Virus record (IMG/VR): IMGVR_UViG_3300020032_000004
Location: 1-25,425 of that record
Source of the DNA: a virus
Reading direction: 5' to 3' (one strand)
DNA: 25,425 nt
A model generated the notes under the pieces. It saw nothing but the letters and a program-made list of their open reading frames with translations. It made no database searches and was not told the DNA's origin. The translations under genes were made by a program, and so were the position numbers. Positions 16,012 through 24,109 of the stretch are shown piece after piece (the stretch's first letter is position 1; each line of letters begins with the position of its first letter).

Positions 16012-16434
16012 ATGATAAAATCTGGAAAGGTGAGATTTAGGGGATTTTATGATAAGAAAACAGAGAATGCAATGATGATGAATATTAAAAAAGCATATTT
16101 AAGAAAAGATGGTGTTAATAAGTGGTATTGTTATCTTGAATTAACACCATTTAGAGAACTTGAAAATAAAATTTTATTTATGAGATTATCTAAAAGAGTT
16201 CAATTAATTTTTAGAAAGGGATATTATATAACGATTGATGTTGATACATTTATGGTTGAAAATTCAACTATTATAATTGAAGGATATATTAATAAGAAAT
16301 TTACAACATGGAAACATGTATTGTTTGATAGAGTTCGTAAAAATAAAAGTGTGGGGGATGATTGTGATGATGAAGGTGATTTAAATGAGTGTTGTGAAGA
16401 AGAGGACGACAAATATGATGGAATTCATTTATAA
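16012..16434 (+). CDS. Unrecognised 140-residue protein with acidic Cys-containing tail
   Basis: The first 105 residues are predicted mostly beta-strand with many Lys, Arg and aromatic residues (KVRFRGFYDKK, KKAYLRKDGVNKWYCYLEL), like a small nucleic-acid-binding or beta-barrel domain. The last 30 are very acidic and contain three Cys (DDCDDEG, ECCEEEDD). The tail is encoded across the 50 bases shared with the next gene, so its composition may partly reflect the overlap. GGTGATGAT before ATG 16012 carries the upstream stop. No family is recognised. Confidence 0.65.
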   Translation: MIKSGKVRFRGFYDKKTENAMMMNIKKAYLRKDGVNKWYCYLELTPFRELENKILFMRLSKRVQLIFRKGYYITIDVDTFMVENSTIIIEGYINKKFTTWKHVLFDRVRKNKSVGDDCDDEGDLNECCEEEDDKYDGIHL

Positions 16435-16897
16435 TTTGGTTAAAGAATTTAAATGTGTAAGTGAAAATGTTATAATTAGAAGTGTATTGAATGAATATGA
16501 ATGGTATGGATATTCAAGATGGCAAATGAGAAGAACAGTTATTGATAAATTAAAATTTTTATGTGATGTAGGCCTTTTGAATGTTGATGTTGTTCGTAAA
16601 AAAATTGAAAGTAAAGATGAATATAAATTTGTAAAATATTATAGTATTAGTGAATATAATGTTGATAAATTTCCAAAGATTAGATTAAGATGTAAACTTG
16701 GAGCGATGTTTTATGGTGGTAGGCGAGGAGTAGGAATTTTATATCCATTATTTAGATTTGAAAAATTATTTTTTGATGTAGATGACGATAGTGAATATGT
16801 TATAGATGTTCATTATGATGGTTTTGAAGCAAGAGAGTGTCATAAATATTTGACTGAAATAGTAAAAGAAGAATTATCTAAATTATATAAAAGGTGA
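16385..16897 (+). CDS. Possible winged-helix DNA-binding protein
   Basis: The 170-residue protein has an N-terminal region (about 10-75) with the order helix, helix, helix, beta-wing: EFIYNLVKEF, then ENVIIRSVLNEY, then SRWQMRRTVIDKLKFLCDVGLL followed by a strand-turn-strand. This suits a winged helix, as in small transcription factors. The C-terminal half is mixed and unrecognised. ATG 16385 is supported by AAGGTGAT (16373-16380), inside the upstream gene, giving a 50-base overlap. Its TGA stop overlaps the ribosome binding site of nrdG, so it may be translated with it. A regulator of viral genes is an attractive but unproven role. Confidence 0.55.
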   Translation: MSVVKKRTTNMMEFIYNLVKEFKCVSENVIIRSVLNEYEWYGYSRWQMRRTVIDKLKFLCDVGLLNVDVVRKKIESKDEYKFVKYYSISEYNVDKFPKIRLRCKLGAMFYGGRRGVGILYPLFRFEKLFFDVDDDSEYVIDVHYDGFEARECHKYLTEIVKEELSKLYKR

Positions 16898-16904
16898 TAT
16901 TGTA

Positions 16905-17441
16905 ATGCTTGTTGCTGTGGAATGTCCAGATTTTTTAATGTCTGATGGTGTTGGTGTTGTTATATATTTTAATATGTGTAATTTAAAGTGTAAATATTGT
17001 GATTATAGAAATATGATAAAAAGTAAGGATTTGAAATTTGTTAAATTTGATGAATTGTTTAAAGTTATAGAAAAATATTTAAATTATGTTGATAATATTA
17101 TTATTACAGGTGGTGAGCCATTATTGTTTAAGAATGAGGTTGTGAAGATTATAGATTTTACAAAAAAGAGTGGAAAAGGTATTTGGTTATATACAAATTT
17201 ATTTGATGATATTGATGATATTCTAAATGATATTGATAAAGTTGTTGTTGATGTAAAAGGTACAAATGTGATTGAAATTATGTGTAATTGTGAATGTGAT
17301 AGTAATATGGCGTTAAATATTCTTGAAAATTATGTTAAATATTGTAATAATGATAAGTTTATATTTAGAGTATCTGATTGTGTTGATGATAATAATATCA
17401 AATTTAAGAATATTGAAAAATATGAGGTAAAAGGTTTATAA
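16905..17441 (+). CDS. nrdG: Anaerobic ribonucleotide reductase activase
   Basis: A 178-residue radical SAM protein: C25-x3-C29-x2-C32 (MCNLKCKYC) ligates the 4Fe-4S cluster, and ITGGEP (67-72) binds SAM. NrdG uses the SAM radical to form the glycyl radical on NrdD. The size, and the nrdD gene 80 bases downstream, identify it. It might otherwise be another short radical SAM activase, but the pairing is convincing. AAGGTGAT precedes ATG 16905. Confidence 0.85.
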   Translation: MLVAVECPDFLMSDGVGVVIYFNMCNLKCKYCDYRNMIKSKDLKFVKFDELFKVIEKYLNYVDNIIITGGEPLLFKNEVVKIIDFTKKSGKGIWLYTNLFDDIDDILNDIDKVVVDVKGTNVIEIMCNCECDSNMALNILENYVKYCNNDKFIFRVSDCVDDNNIKFKNIEKYEVKGL

Positions 17442-17520
17442 TATTGAGTTAGTTTTATTATATTTTTATTAAGTTGAAAAGTATAATATAAAAAATACAA
17501 CTAAACAGGGGGTAGTTTAT

Positions 17521-19347
17521 ATGGAGAAAAAGGAAATGGTCGAAATTGTTGAGGAATTAATTAATAAGAATGTCAAAGAAAATGCCAATGTTTTATTCAG
17601 TAATAATTTTGTTGAATTACAAGCACAAGCAATTTTTCAAAAGGAAATTGCAAGAAAAGATATATCTGATGAATTAATTAAAGTGTATGAAAATGGAGAT
17701 ATTCACATACATGATTTGAATTTTTGGTTAAGACCAAATTGCTTACAACATCCAATATATAAGATATTCAAAAATGGTTTATATGCACTTGGTTGTATTT
17801 CAAAACCAGCAAAGCATTTGGATACTGCATTAAGTCATGTTTTAAATGCGTTAAGTTTAGGACAGGCACATATGGCTGGTGGTCAATCAATACCTATGTT
17901 TAATGTTTGGATGGCGCCTTTTGTTAGAGGAGTGAGTGATGAAGAATTAAGGCAATGTATTCAACAATTTATTTTCCAATTAAATCAAATTAGTCCATCA
18001 AGGGGACTTCAAACAATTTTTGCAAGTATAGTGTTGTGTGAAGAAATACCAGAATTTATGAAAAATAAGGAAGTTGGATATAAGGAAGGTGTATTTGGTG
18101 ATTATGAAGAAGAGTTTTATAGGTTTACAGAAGTATTTATAGATGTTTTAAATGAAGGTGATGGATCGGGGCAACCATTTATGTTTCCAAATACAATTTT
18201 ATATATGACTAATGGTGATAGATTTAGTAATGAATTGAAAAAGAAAATAATTAAGAATAAGATGAATAATAGTAATGTGTATTTTTTGAATGGATTTAAA
18301 TATGGAAAAGTATTAGCAACAAGTATGGGTTGTAGGACTTATTTAGATGATACATTAACTGGTGATATATTTAAAGATGTTATGGGAACAGGTAATATGA
18401 GTTATATTACATTAAATATTCCAAGAATTATATTGAAGGCAATTAGGGAATATGGATTTGATATAAGTGAAGATAAATTAAAAGAATTTGTTGAATCTGA
18501 AACTGATAGATTAATTGATATTGGTGTTAGAATTTTATTAGCAAGAAGAAATAGGTTATGGAAATGTTGGGAAGAAGGTTGGTATCCATTCTTTAAAAAT
18601 GAGATATATAAGGATGAAAATGGTTGGTATTATAATCTTGGTTTTACGACAATGACATTTGGTATAATAGGTATAAGTGATTGTGAAAAAATATCTGGTG
18701 GTAAATTTGATGGTTTATGGTTTGTGAAAATGATTAAAGAAAAGGTAGATGAGTTGAATAAATTTACATATAGTGAATTGGCAGATAAATATGGTGTAGA
18801 ATATAATAATTATGGAAATGAAGAAATATCAAGATGGTCGTTAATTGGTTCGCCAGCAGAAGGTTGTACTTATAAATTTAAAAAATTAGATAATATGGAA
18901 TTTGGTGATATTCTTAAAAAAGTTGGTATTTATGATAGAAAATATTATGTTAATAGTATCTTTGTTGATGATTCTGAAAATTTAAATGCTATGGAAAAAA
19001 TATTATATGAGGAAAAATACCATAAATATTTAAATGGTGGTATAATTTGCCACATTTGGAATGCAGTTGATGGTGATAGTGTTGATGAATTAAAAATATG
19101 GGATTGGTTTATGAATATTATGAAGAATACAGAGTTAAGATATGTTACAATATCAAATGTAATTTGTTATTGTAGTGATTGTTCTCATAAATGGGTTGGA
19201 AGTAAATTTGATAATAAATGTGTAAAGTGTAATGGTGATAACATAAGGAAGTATGCTAAAATCACTGGTTATTTGTCAGAAATAGATAGATGGAATTCTG
19301 GTAAAATGGATGAATTTTATAATAGAAATAATTTTAAGATAAATTAA
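17521..19347 (+). CDS. nrdD: Class III anaerobic ribonucleoside-triphosphate reductase
   Basis: The 608-residue enzyme reduces ribonucleoside triphosphates to deoxyribonucleotides without oxygen. It has an active-site Cys in SMGCRTYLD (C271), a C-terminal zinc site C551-x2-C554-x12-C567-x2-C570, and the glycyl-radical segment KITGYLSEIDRWNSGK with Gly583. The N-terminal ATP-cone present in many cellular enzymes is absent: the protein starts close to the catalytic domain, as in shorter viral forms. The ribosome binding site (AGGGGGT at 17507-17513) differs from the GGTGAT used nearby. Together with NrdG, 80 bases upstream, it would make dNTPs for viral replication, and points to an anaerobic host. 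Confidence 0.9.
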   Translation: MEKKEMVEIVEELINKNVKENANVLFSNNFVELQAQAIFQKEIARKDISDELIKVYENGDIHIHDLNFWLRPNCLQHPIYKIFKNGLYALGCISKPAKHLDTALSHVLNALSLGQAHMAGGQSIPMFNVWMAPFVRGVSDEELRQCIQQFIFQLNQISPSRGLQTIFASIVLCEEIPEFMKNKEVGYKEGVFGDYEEEFYRFTEVFIDVLNEGDGSGQPFMFPNTILYMTNGDRFSNELKKKIIKNKMNNSNVYFLNGFKYGKVLATSMGCRTYLDDTLTGDIFKDVMGTGNMSYITLNIPRIILKAIREYGFDISEDKLKEFVESETDRLIDIGVRILLARRNRLWKCWEEGWYPFFKNEIYKDENGWYYNLGFTTMTFGIIGISDCEKISGGKFDGLWFVKMIKEKVDELNKFTYSELADKYGVEYNNYGNEEISRWSLIGSPAEGCTYKFKKLDNMEFGDILKKVGIYDRKYYVNSIFVDDSENLNAMEKILYEEKYHKYLNGGIICHIWNAVDGDSVDELKIWDWFMNIMKNTELRYVTISNVICYCSDCSHKWVGSKFDNKCVKCNGDNIRKYAKITGYLSEIDRWNSGKMDEFYNRNNFKIN

Positions 19348-19428
19348 TAATTTATTTAAGTATTTAAGTATTAATATTTTGTTATTGAATTAATATAATA
19401 TTTAAAAGATATGTTTGAGGTGATAGAT

Positions 19429-19806
19429 ATGAAAATTATATTAGTATCAAGTTTATTAAAATATAATATACAGATGCCATTAAAAAAGACATTTGGAGAT
19501 GAACCATATTATATATGTCAAATTCCAGTAAAAACTGGTTTATGTTATAGTAATAAAAATGATATTGAAGAATTAAAAAAGGTTATTAGAGAATCTGTTG
19601 ATAGTTTAAGTAATGTATTTAAAACTGGCGAGGTTTATATTATTGCATCTGGTGGTGTATTACATAATTGTTATTTGATTGAAATATTAAAAGAATATGG
19701 TTTGAGGTTTAATTATTTAATTTATAATAAGGTTGATGATAAATATTATATTGATGATGGATATAATAGTGTTGTTGATAGTGATATGGTTAAATTCATG
19801 AAATAA
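19429..19806 (+). CDS. Unrecognised 125-residue protein
   Basis: Starting at ATG 19429, with GAGGTGAT at 19417-19424, the protein begins MKIILVSSLLKYN and appears alpha/beta, with a glycine-containing strand-turn (VYIIASGGVLHNC, about 73-85) followed by a helix and a strand. This looks like a small Rossmann-like domain, but no catalytic motif is recognised. An upstream in-frame ATG at 19411 lies before the binding site and was not chosen. It lies between nrdD and the RadA-like gene, with a promoter for the latter just after its stop. Confidence 0.65.
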   Translation: MKIILVSSLLKYNIQMPLKKTFGDEPYYICQIPVKTGLCYSNKNDIEELKKVIRESVDSLSNVFKTGEVYIIASGGVLHNCYLIEILKEYGLRFNYLIYNKVDDKYYIDDGYNSVVDSDMVKFMK

Positions 19807-19812
19807 TTTTTA

Positions 19813-19830
19813 CCGAAAAATTTATATATA
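19813..19830 (+). promoter_or_regulatory. Strong archaeal promoter (BRE and TATA box) for the RadA-like gene
   Basis: ccgaaaaatttatatata is identical over all 18 bases to the promoter at 13790. It begins seven bases after the upstream stop. Transcription would begin about 25 bases after the TATA box, near 19850, shortly before the start codon at 19881 or 19884. Confidence 0.8.
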
Positions 19831-19880
19831 TCTTTTTATAATTATTATATTGTATGATTTAAAAAATATATGGTGAAAAG

Positions 19881-21047
19881 GTGATGAAAAGTGATAAAGT
19901 AGATTTTTTTATTTTAGATATGAATATTTATAAAGATTTTGTTGTATTTAATATTAGTAGTTGTAGTGGTAAAGAATATATTTTGTGTGTAGATAAAAAT
20001 GGTAATGGATATTGTACATGTCCATCGTTTTATTTTAGAAAAAAGTGCAAACATTTTGAAAAAATTAAAAAGGTGGGAAAAATGGTTTTAAGTTGGGATA
20101 ATGTTGAAGAAAGTAAAGTTGTTAGAGAATTTAAAAGTTCATTAAATGTTATTAATGATATGTTTGGTGGTTCAGCATATACAAGTGATAATATTTTTGG
20201 TTTATTTGGATTGGCTGGTGAAGGTAAATCATTATTGTGTATTCAAGAAGCATTTTATTTAATAAGTCAAGGATATAGAGTATTATATATAGATACAGAA
20301 GGTTCATTAGTAAGTCAATTGAGAAAATGTTGGGCTGATGTATTTATGGCAAGATTCAATTTAAGTAAAAATGATTTAAATGAAAGATTTTTTATTCAGA
20401 ATTTTAGAGAAAAAGAGTTTGCTGATAAGGAAGAAAAAATTGAAAAAATATTATATTATTTTGGTGATAATATAGAAATTGAGAAGAAAGGTAATAAAAT
20501 TGAATTAAAGTGGATAGAGAAGAAAGGTAGAAAACCAAAAGATAATAGATCGTTAATTGAGAAGGATATTGATAAATATAATATTGATTTTATTATATTG
20601 GATTCAATAACCAATCCAATTCGTATAGCAATATCTTCAAGTTCACAGAATTATCCAGCAAAATCTGATATTGAAGCAAGGATTTTGGGTCATTTATTAG
20701 AATTACAAGTTGAGTATAATATTGGAATGTTGGTTACTCTTCAAGCATCATATAATCCAACAAATCCATATGATAATGAAGTATCTATGCGTGGTGGTTT
20801 ATCCGCAGCATATAATATAAAAAGAAGGATATCATTAATTAGAAGAAATAAAAATGGATTAGAAAATTATAGGATATTTTTCTTTGAAAGAGGAGAAACT
20901 GGTCCATCAAAATCAACAGTTGGATTTGCGAAAATAGATGATTTTGGATATGCTGATTTGGATCTTGAAAAGGAAGGATTAACAATTAGTGATTTATTAA
21001 CAGGCTCACAATTGAAAAAGGTATATGGTGAAGAAGATACTGAATAA
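19881..21047 (+). CDS. RadA/RadB-like recombinase ATPase with SWIM zinc finger
   Basis: The 388-residue protein has an N-terminal SWIM-type zinc finger (C45-x-C47-x8-C56-x-H58) and a RecA-family ATPase core with Walker A GLAGEGKS (110-117) and Walker B FIILDS (237-242). It lacks the usual N-terminal helix-hairpin-helix of RadA, so it is closer to a viral RadB-like form. It would bind DNA and act in recombination or repair. Two starts compete: GTG 19881 and ATG 19884 just after it, both with GGTGA at 19872-19876; residue numbers above count from the GTG. It has its own strong promoter and may head the operon that continues with thymidylate synthase. Confidence 0.75.
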   Translation: MMKSDKVDFFILDMNIYKDFVVFNISSCSGKEYILCVDKNGNGYCTCPSFYFRKKCKHFEKIKKVGKMVLSWDNVEESKVVREFKSSLNVINDMFGGSAYTSDNIFGLFGLAGEGKSLLCIQEAFYLISQGYRVLYIDTEGSLVSQLRKCWADVFMARFNLSKNDLNERFFIQNFREKEFADKEEKIEKILYYFGDNIEIEKKGNKIELKWIEKKGRKPKDNRSLIEKDIDKYNIDFIILDSITNPIRIAISSSSQNYPAKSDIEARILGHLLELQVEYNIGMLVTLQASYNPTNPYDNEVSMRGGLSAAYNIKRRISLIRRNKNGLENYRIFFFERGETGPSKSTVGFAKIDDFGYADLDLEKEGLTISDLLTGSQLKKVYGEEDTE

Positions 21048-21070
21048 TATTTTTATTTTATTTTTTAAGG
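21048..21070 (+). terminator. T-rich stretch, possible weak terminator
   Basis: Runs of T (tatttttattttattttttaag) fill the 30 bases before the next gene. Partial termination is possible, but the thymidylate synthase ribosome binding site follows at once, so read-through is likely. Confidence 0.25.
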
Positions 21071-21077
21071 TGATATT

Positions 21078-21743
21078 ATGGCATTATTTATGAGGAAAAG
21101 GGATGTATGTACAAGTTATGAAGAGTTAGTAAAAAAGATATTACTTGACGGTGATGATGTTATAACAGAAATGGGCGATAAAACAAAAGAATTAAGAAAT
21201 ATTTTAATTGAAATAACAAATCCAAGTGATAAATCAATATCTAAAAAATATCCATTTGGTGAAAATTTTATTAAGGCATATAGAAATCAATTGTTGTATG
21301 GAACAGAAAATGAATTTAGTTATGATTATCATTCTAGGTTATTTGAATGGGATTGTTGTAGGGAATATGATTTAGTTAATCAAATTGATTATATTATTGA
21401 GAAATTAAAATTTAATAATAATAGTAGAAGAGCGTTAGCAAATACTTGGATACCATATTTTGATTGTGATGTTGAAAGAGATGATAAATCAGTACCTTGC
21501 CTTCAAAATATTCAGTGTTTGGTTAGAGATAATAAATTAGAAATGAGTGTGGTATTTAGGAGTAATGATATATTGCTTGCTTATCATGCTAATACATTGG
21601 GATTAATTGCTCTTGGTGAAATGATAGCAGAAAAGATTGGTGTTGAATTTGGTAAATACATTCATTATATAGTATCTGCACATATTTATACTGATCGTGA
21701 TAGGGATTATTTAGATAAATATTTTTCAGAAATTGGAATTTAA
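21078..21743 (+). CDS. thyA: Thymidylate synthase, short archaeal type
   Basis: The 221-residue protein is close in length to the archaeal short thymidylate synthases. It has the catalytic Cys in VPCLQNIQC (C141), a following RSND (R161 to D164), the conserved Asn in HANTLGL (N172) and HIY (H202 to Y204). It would convert dUMP to dTMP, with dUMP supplied through the dCTP deaminase-type gene at 13857. Asn172 suits dUMP; dCMP-using hydroxymethylases carry Asp there. A dUMP hydroxymethylase would keep the Asn, so a base-modifying relative is not excluded. GGTGAT precedes ATG 21078, 30 bases after the RadA-like gene. Confidence 0.8.
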   Translation: MALFMRKRDVCTSYEELVKKILLDGDDVITEMGDKTKELRNILIEITNPSDKSISKKYPFGENFIKAYRNQLLYGTENEFSYDYHSRLFEWDCCREYDLVNQIDYIIEKLKFNNNSRRALANTWIPYFDCDVERDDKSVPCLQNIQCLVRDNKLEMSVVFRSNDILLAYHANTLGLIALGEMIAEKIGVEFGKYIHYIVSAHIYTDRDRDYLDKYFSEIGI

Positions 21744-21770
21744 TTTTATATATTTAATTTTTTGGATTAT

Positions 21771-21787
21771 AGAAATCTTTATATATG
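21771..21787 (+). promoter_or_regulatory. Probable archaeal promoter for the queD operon
   Basis: agaaatctttatatatg offers a weaker BRE and a good TATA box (tttatatat). Transcription would begin about 21805-21812, in line with the queD start at 21831 rather than any earlier start. Confidence 0.55.
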
Positions 21788-21830
21788 TTTAATGTATATT
21801 ATTATATGGAAAAAGAAATATGGTGAGATT

Positions 21831-22340
21831 ATGGATTGTATAAATGAATATATTCCAGCAAAAATAAATTGTGATTATGTGTTAGAAGTAAAAGAAAAGT
21901 TTAATTTTGATTATGCACATTTTTTATCAAATTATGATGGCAAATGTTATAATATTCATGGGCATACAGCAAAAGTATCTGTTGAAATTCATGGTAGTCC
22001 AGGTAAAGATGGTTTTGTTATAGATTTTGGTATAATAAAGAGTGAAATTAAAAATATTATAGATGAATATGATCATAAAATATTAGTATCTGCTAATTGT
22101 GTAGAATCATATGATGATGAGTTTGTTAATATAAAATATGGTAAGAATTATATGAAATTAGAGCGTGATATGGTTGTTATTACAGGTAGTGAACCAACCG
22201 TTGAATATATTTCGAGAAGAATATTATATTTACTTATAAATGTGTTAAAAAAGAAAGAATATAAAAATATTGAAGGTATAAGTGTAATAATTAGCGAAGG
22301 AGAGCATAATTATTGCAAAGTTTATGATACATTATGGTAA
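21831..22340 (+). CDS. queD: 6-carboxytetrahydropterin synthase
   Basis: The 169-residue enzyme has the QueD/PTPS motifs: FDYAHFL with a zinc His, CYNIHGH with the catalytic Cys and two more zinc His residues, GFVIDFGIIK, YDHKIL and PTVEYI, and a C-terminal ISEGE with the substrate-binding Glu. It turns 7,8-dihydroneopterin triphosphate into 6-carboxy-5,6,7,8-tetrahydropterin, the first dedicated step to preQ0. ATG 21831 follows GGTGAG at 21822-21827; an in-frame TTG at 21762 lies upstream of the promoter and is rejected. queE follows 12 bases after its stop, and the two encode consecutive steps. Confidence 0.9.
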   Translation: MDCINEYIPAKINCDYVLEVKEKFNFDYAHFLSNYDGKCYNIHGHTAKVSVEIHGSPGKDGFVIDFGIIKSEIKNIIDEYDHKILVSANCVESYDDEFVNIKYGKNYMKLERDMVVITGSEPTVEYISRRILYLLINVLKKKEYKNIEGISVIISEGEHNYCKVYDTLW

Positions 22341-22352
22341 AAAGGTGAAATT

Positions 22353-23075
22353 ATGGTAAAAGTATCAGAAGTTTTTGTTTCAAGGCAAGGAGAAGGTTTT
22401 TTAATGGGTCAAAGATGTTTATTTATTAGGGTATCTGAATGTAATTTAATTGACCATTGTTCTGGGTTTTGTGATACTGGTAAATTAGTTGGTGTTGATG
22501 TTGAAATTGATGATTTATGTAAAAGTGTAAGAGAAATTATTGATGAAAGTGATATAAGAAATGTTGTTATTACTGGTGGTGAGCCAACAATATATCTTGA
22601 TGAATTTCTTGAATTAATCAGTAAGATTGATAGGGATGTTTTATGGCAATTTGAGACAAATGGTGTACTACCAATTGATTTAGAAAAAGTAATGAAAAGT
22701 ATTAAAATTGATAAAAATAGAATAATGTTTGTAGTATCCCCAAAAAATGGTACATTTATTAATGAAACATATTATGGACTATATAAAACATCATTAATGT
22801 CTGGTAATCCGTGTGTGGTTTTTAAATTAGTTGTCATGCCAGTATTAGATAAGATTGATAATTCAAATTCGTGTCCATTTTTTAGTGCAACAGATATATC
22901 TGATATAATTAATTTTTTACTTGATAATGAAGTAAATAGAAATGATATTTGGTTAATGCCATTTGCAAAAAGTGTTGATGAGTTAGATAATACTGCAAAA
23001 ATTGTATATGAGATTGCAAAATTATTTGATGTAAATTATAGTGATAGATTACATATTAGATTCAATTTTAAATAA
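22353..23075 (+). CDS. queE: 7-carboxy-7-deazaguanine synthase with atypical radical-SAM motif
   Basis: The 240-residue enzyme turns 6-carboxytetrahydropterin into 7-carboxy-7-deazaguanine. It has the QueE pattern: VSRQGEGFLMGQRCLFIRVSE at the start, VITGGEPT, FETNG, and the SPKNGTF segment. The 4Fe-4S cluster motif is unusual: the cysteines of ECNLIDHCSGFCDTG are spaced C-x5-C-x3-C instead of C-x3-C-x2-C. The DNA reads tgt, five codons, tgt, three codons, tgt. It follows queD by 12 bases, with AAGGTGA at its start. The identity is strong despite the odd spacing. Confidence 0.85.
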   Translation: MVKVSEVFVSRQGEGFLMGQRCLFIRVSECNLIDHCSGFCDTGKLVGVDVEIDDLCKSVREIIDESDIRNVVITGGEPTIYLDEFLELISKIDRDVLWQFETNGVLPIDLEKVMKSIKIDKNRIMFVVSPKNGTFINETYYGLYKTSLMSGNPCVVFKLVVMPVLDKIDNSNSCPFFSATDISDIINFLLDNEVNRNDIWLMPFAKSVDELDNTAKIVYEIAKLFDVNYSDRLHIRFNFK

Positions 23076-23101
23076 TATTTCTATTTTTGGGGTGATAAAA
23101 G

Positions 23102-24097
23102 ATGTTATATTTTTTAAAATTAGAACCAATACTTAATAGATATAATGTTGATTGGAATGTGTGGTTTCCAGAAATGTTTATGAAAAAAGGTATAGAATAT
23201 TGTTTAGTAGAAGGTGATAATAATATTTTTAAATGTGATGGTAGAATGTATTTTGATTTTAAAAGTGTAATGTCTTGGAAGTATGAACAATTAAGTGATT
23301 TAATGAAAGTGTTGGGTTCATCATCTTGTGTTGATGATGTGGTATTTATACCAGATTTATATTTTCCAGGTATAGAAAGTTTGTATTTTTTAAAGAAGTT
23401 AAATAATATGAATATAAAAATTGTATCTGTGATACATGCTGGTTCATATATACCTTATGATTATACTTATCTTAATGGTATGGAGCGAATATGTAAGGAT
23501 TTAGAAGAAGTATGGTTAAATATGTGTGATTTAATATTTGTTGCGACTAATTATCATAAAGAAAAAATATTAGAGTGTAGAAATGTTGATGAGGATAAGA
23601 TTAAAGTTATTGGATTACCTTGTGATGTTGAAGGTTTAAGTAGAATGTATAGAGTTAATGAATATGATAGAGTTAGAGATTTTGTTTATGCTGGTAGATT
23701 GGGAATTGATAAAGGGTATGATATGATAAAATTTATTGAATCACATTGTAATATTGATATATATAAGACATTTGAGCATAAATTAGATAAATCTGATTAT
23801 TATATGGAGTTGGCAAATTCTAAAAGTATTATACAACCAAGTAGGTTAGAAACATTTTCATATGCTGTTGTTGAAGCAATGAGTTTAGATTTAATTCCTA
23901 TTGTTCCAGATGGTATAGCATTTGATGATTATGTTCCAAGGAAGTTTAGATATGATCCATATGATATTTTTGATTTTATATATAAAGTTGAAAAAGTTAA
24001 TGATTATAAAGGCGAAATAAATATGAAAAAATATGTTAAGAAATATCAATATCAAGGTATAATTGGTGAGATGATTAAAGAAATTGATAAATTATAA
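23102..24097 (+). CDS. GT4-type (GT-B fold) glycosyltransferase
   Basis: The 331-residue protein has the GT4 hallmarks in its C-terminal half: a nucleotide-sugar binding strand AGRLGIDKGYD (197-207) and PSRLETFSYAVVEAM (246-260) with the E250-x7-E258 pair. The N-terminal half has the acceptor domain, with HAGS near 112. It transfers a sugar from an activated nucleotide; the acceptor is unknown. GGGGTGAT at 23089-23096 is a strong binding site. It lies between queE and the dpdA-like gene, so DNA or nucleotide glycosylation is a reasonable guess, and a surface or virion glycan the alternative. Confidence 0.8.
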   Translation: MLYFLKLEPILNRYNVDWNVWFPEMFMKKGIEYCLVEGDNNIFKCDGRMYFDFKSVMSWKYEQLSDLMKVLGSSSCVDDVVFIPDLYFPGIESLYFLKKLNNMNIKIVSVIHAGSYIPYDYTYLNGMERICKDLEEVWLNMCDLIFVATNYHKEKILECRNVDEDKIKVIGLPCDVEGLSRMYRVNEYDRVRDFVYAGRLGIDKGYDMIKFIESHCNIDIYKTFEHKLDKSDYYMELANSKSIIQPSRLETFSYAVVEAMSLDLIPIVPDGIAFDDYVPRKFRYDPYDIFDFIYKVEKVNDYKGEINMKKYVKKYQYQGIIGEMIKEIDKL

Positions 24098-24109
24098 GTG
24101 GTGTATAAT

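Noticed and set aside
16224-16412. Reverse-strand ORF in the unknown gene at 16012
   Set aside because: Ser-rich product arises from the acidic codons on the + strand; no binding site.
17442-17520. Inverted repeat between nrdG and nrdD (agttg/caact, ttagtt/aactaa)
   Set aside because: Only five or six bases pair, which is expected by chance in such AT-rich DNA; no clear operator or promoter could be claimed.
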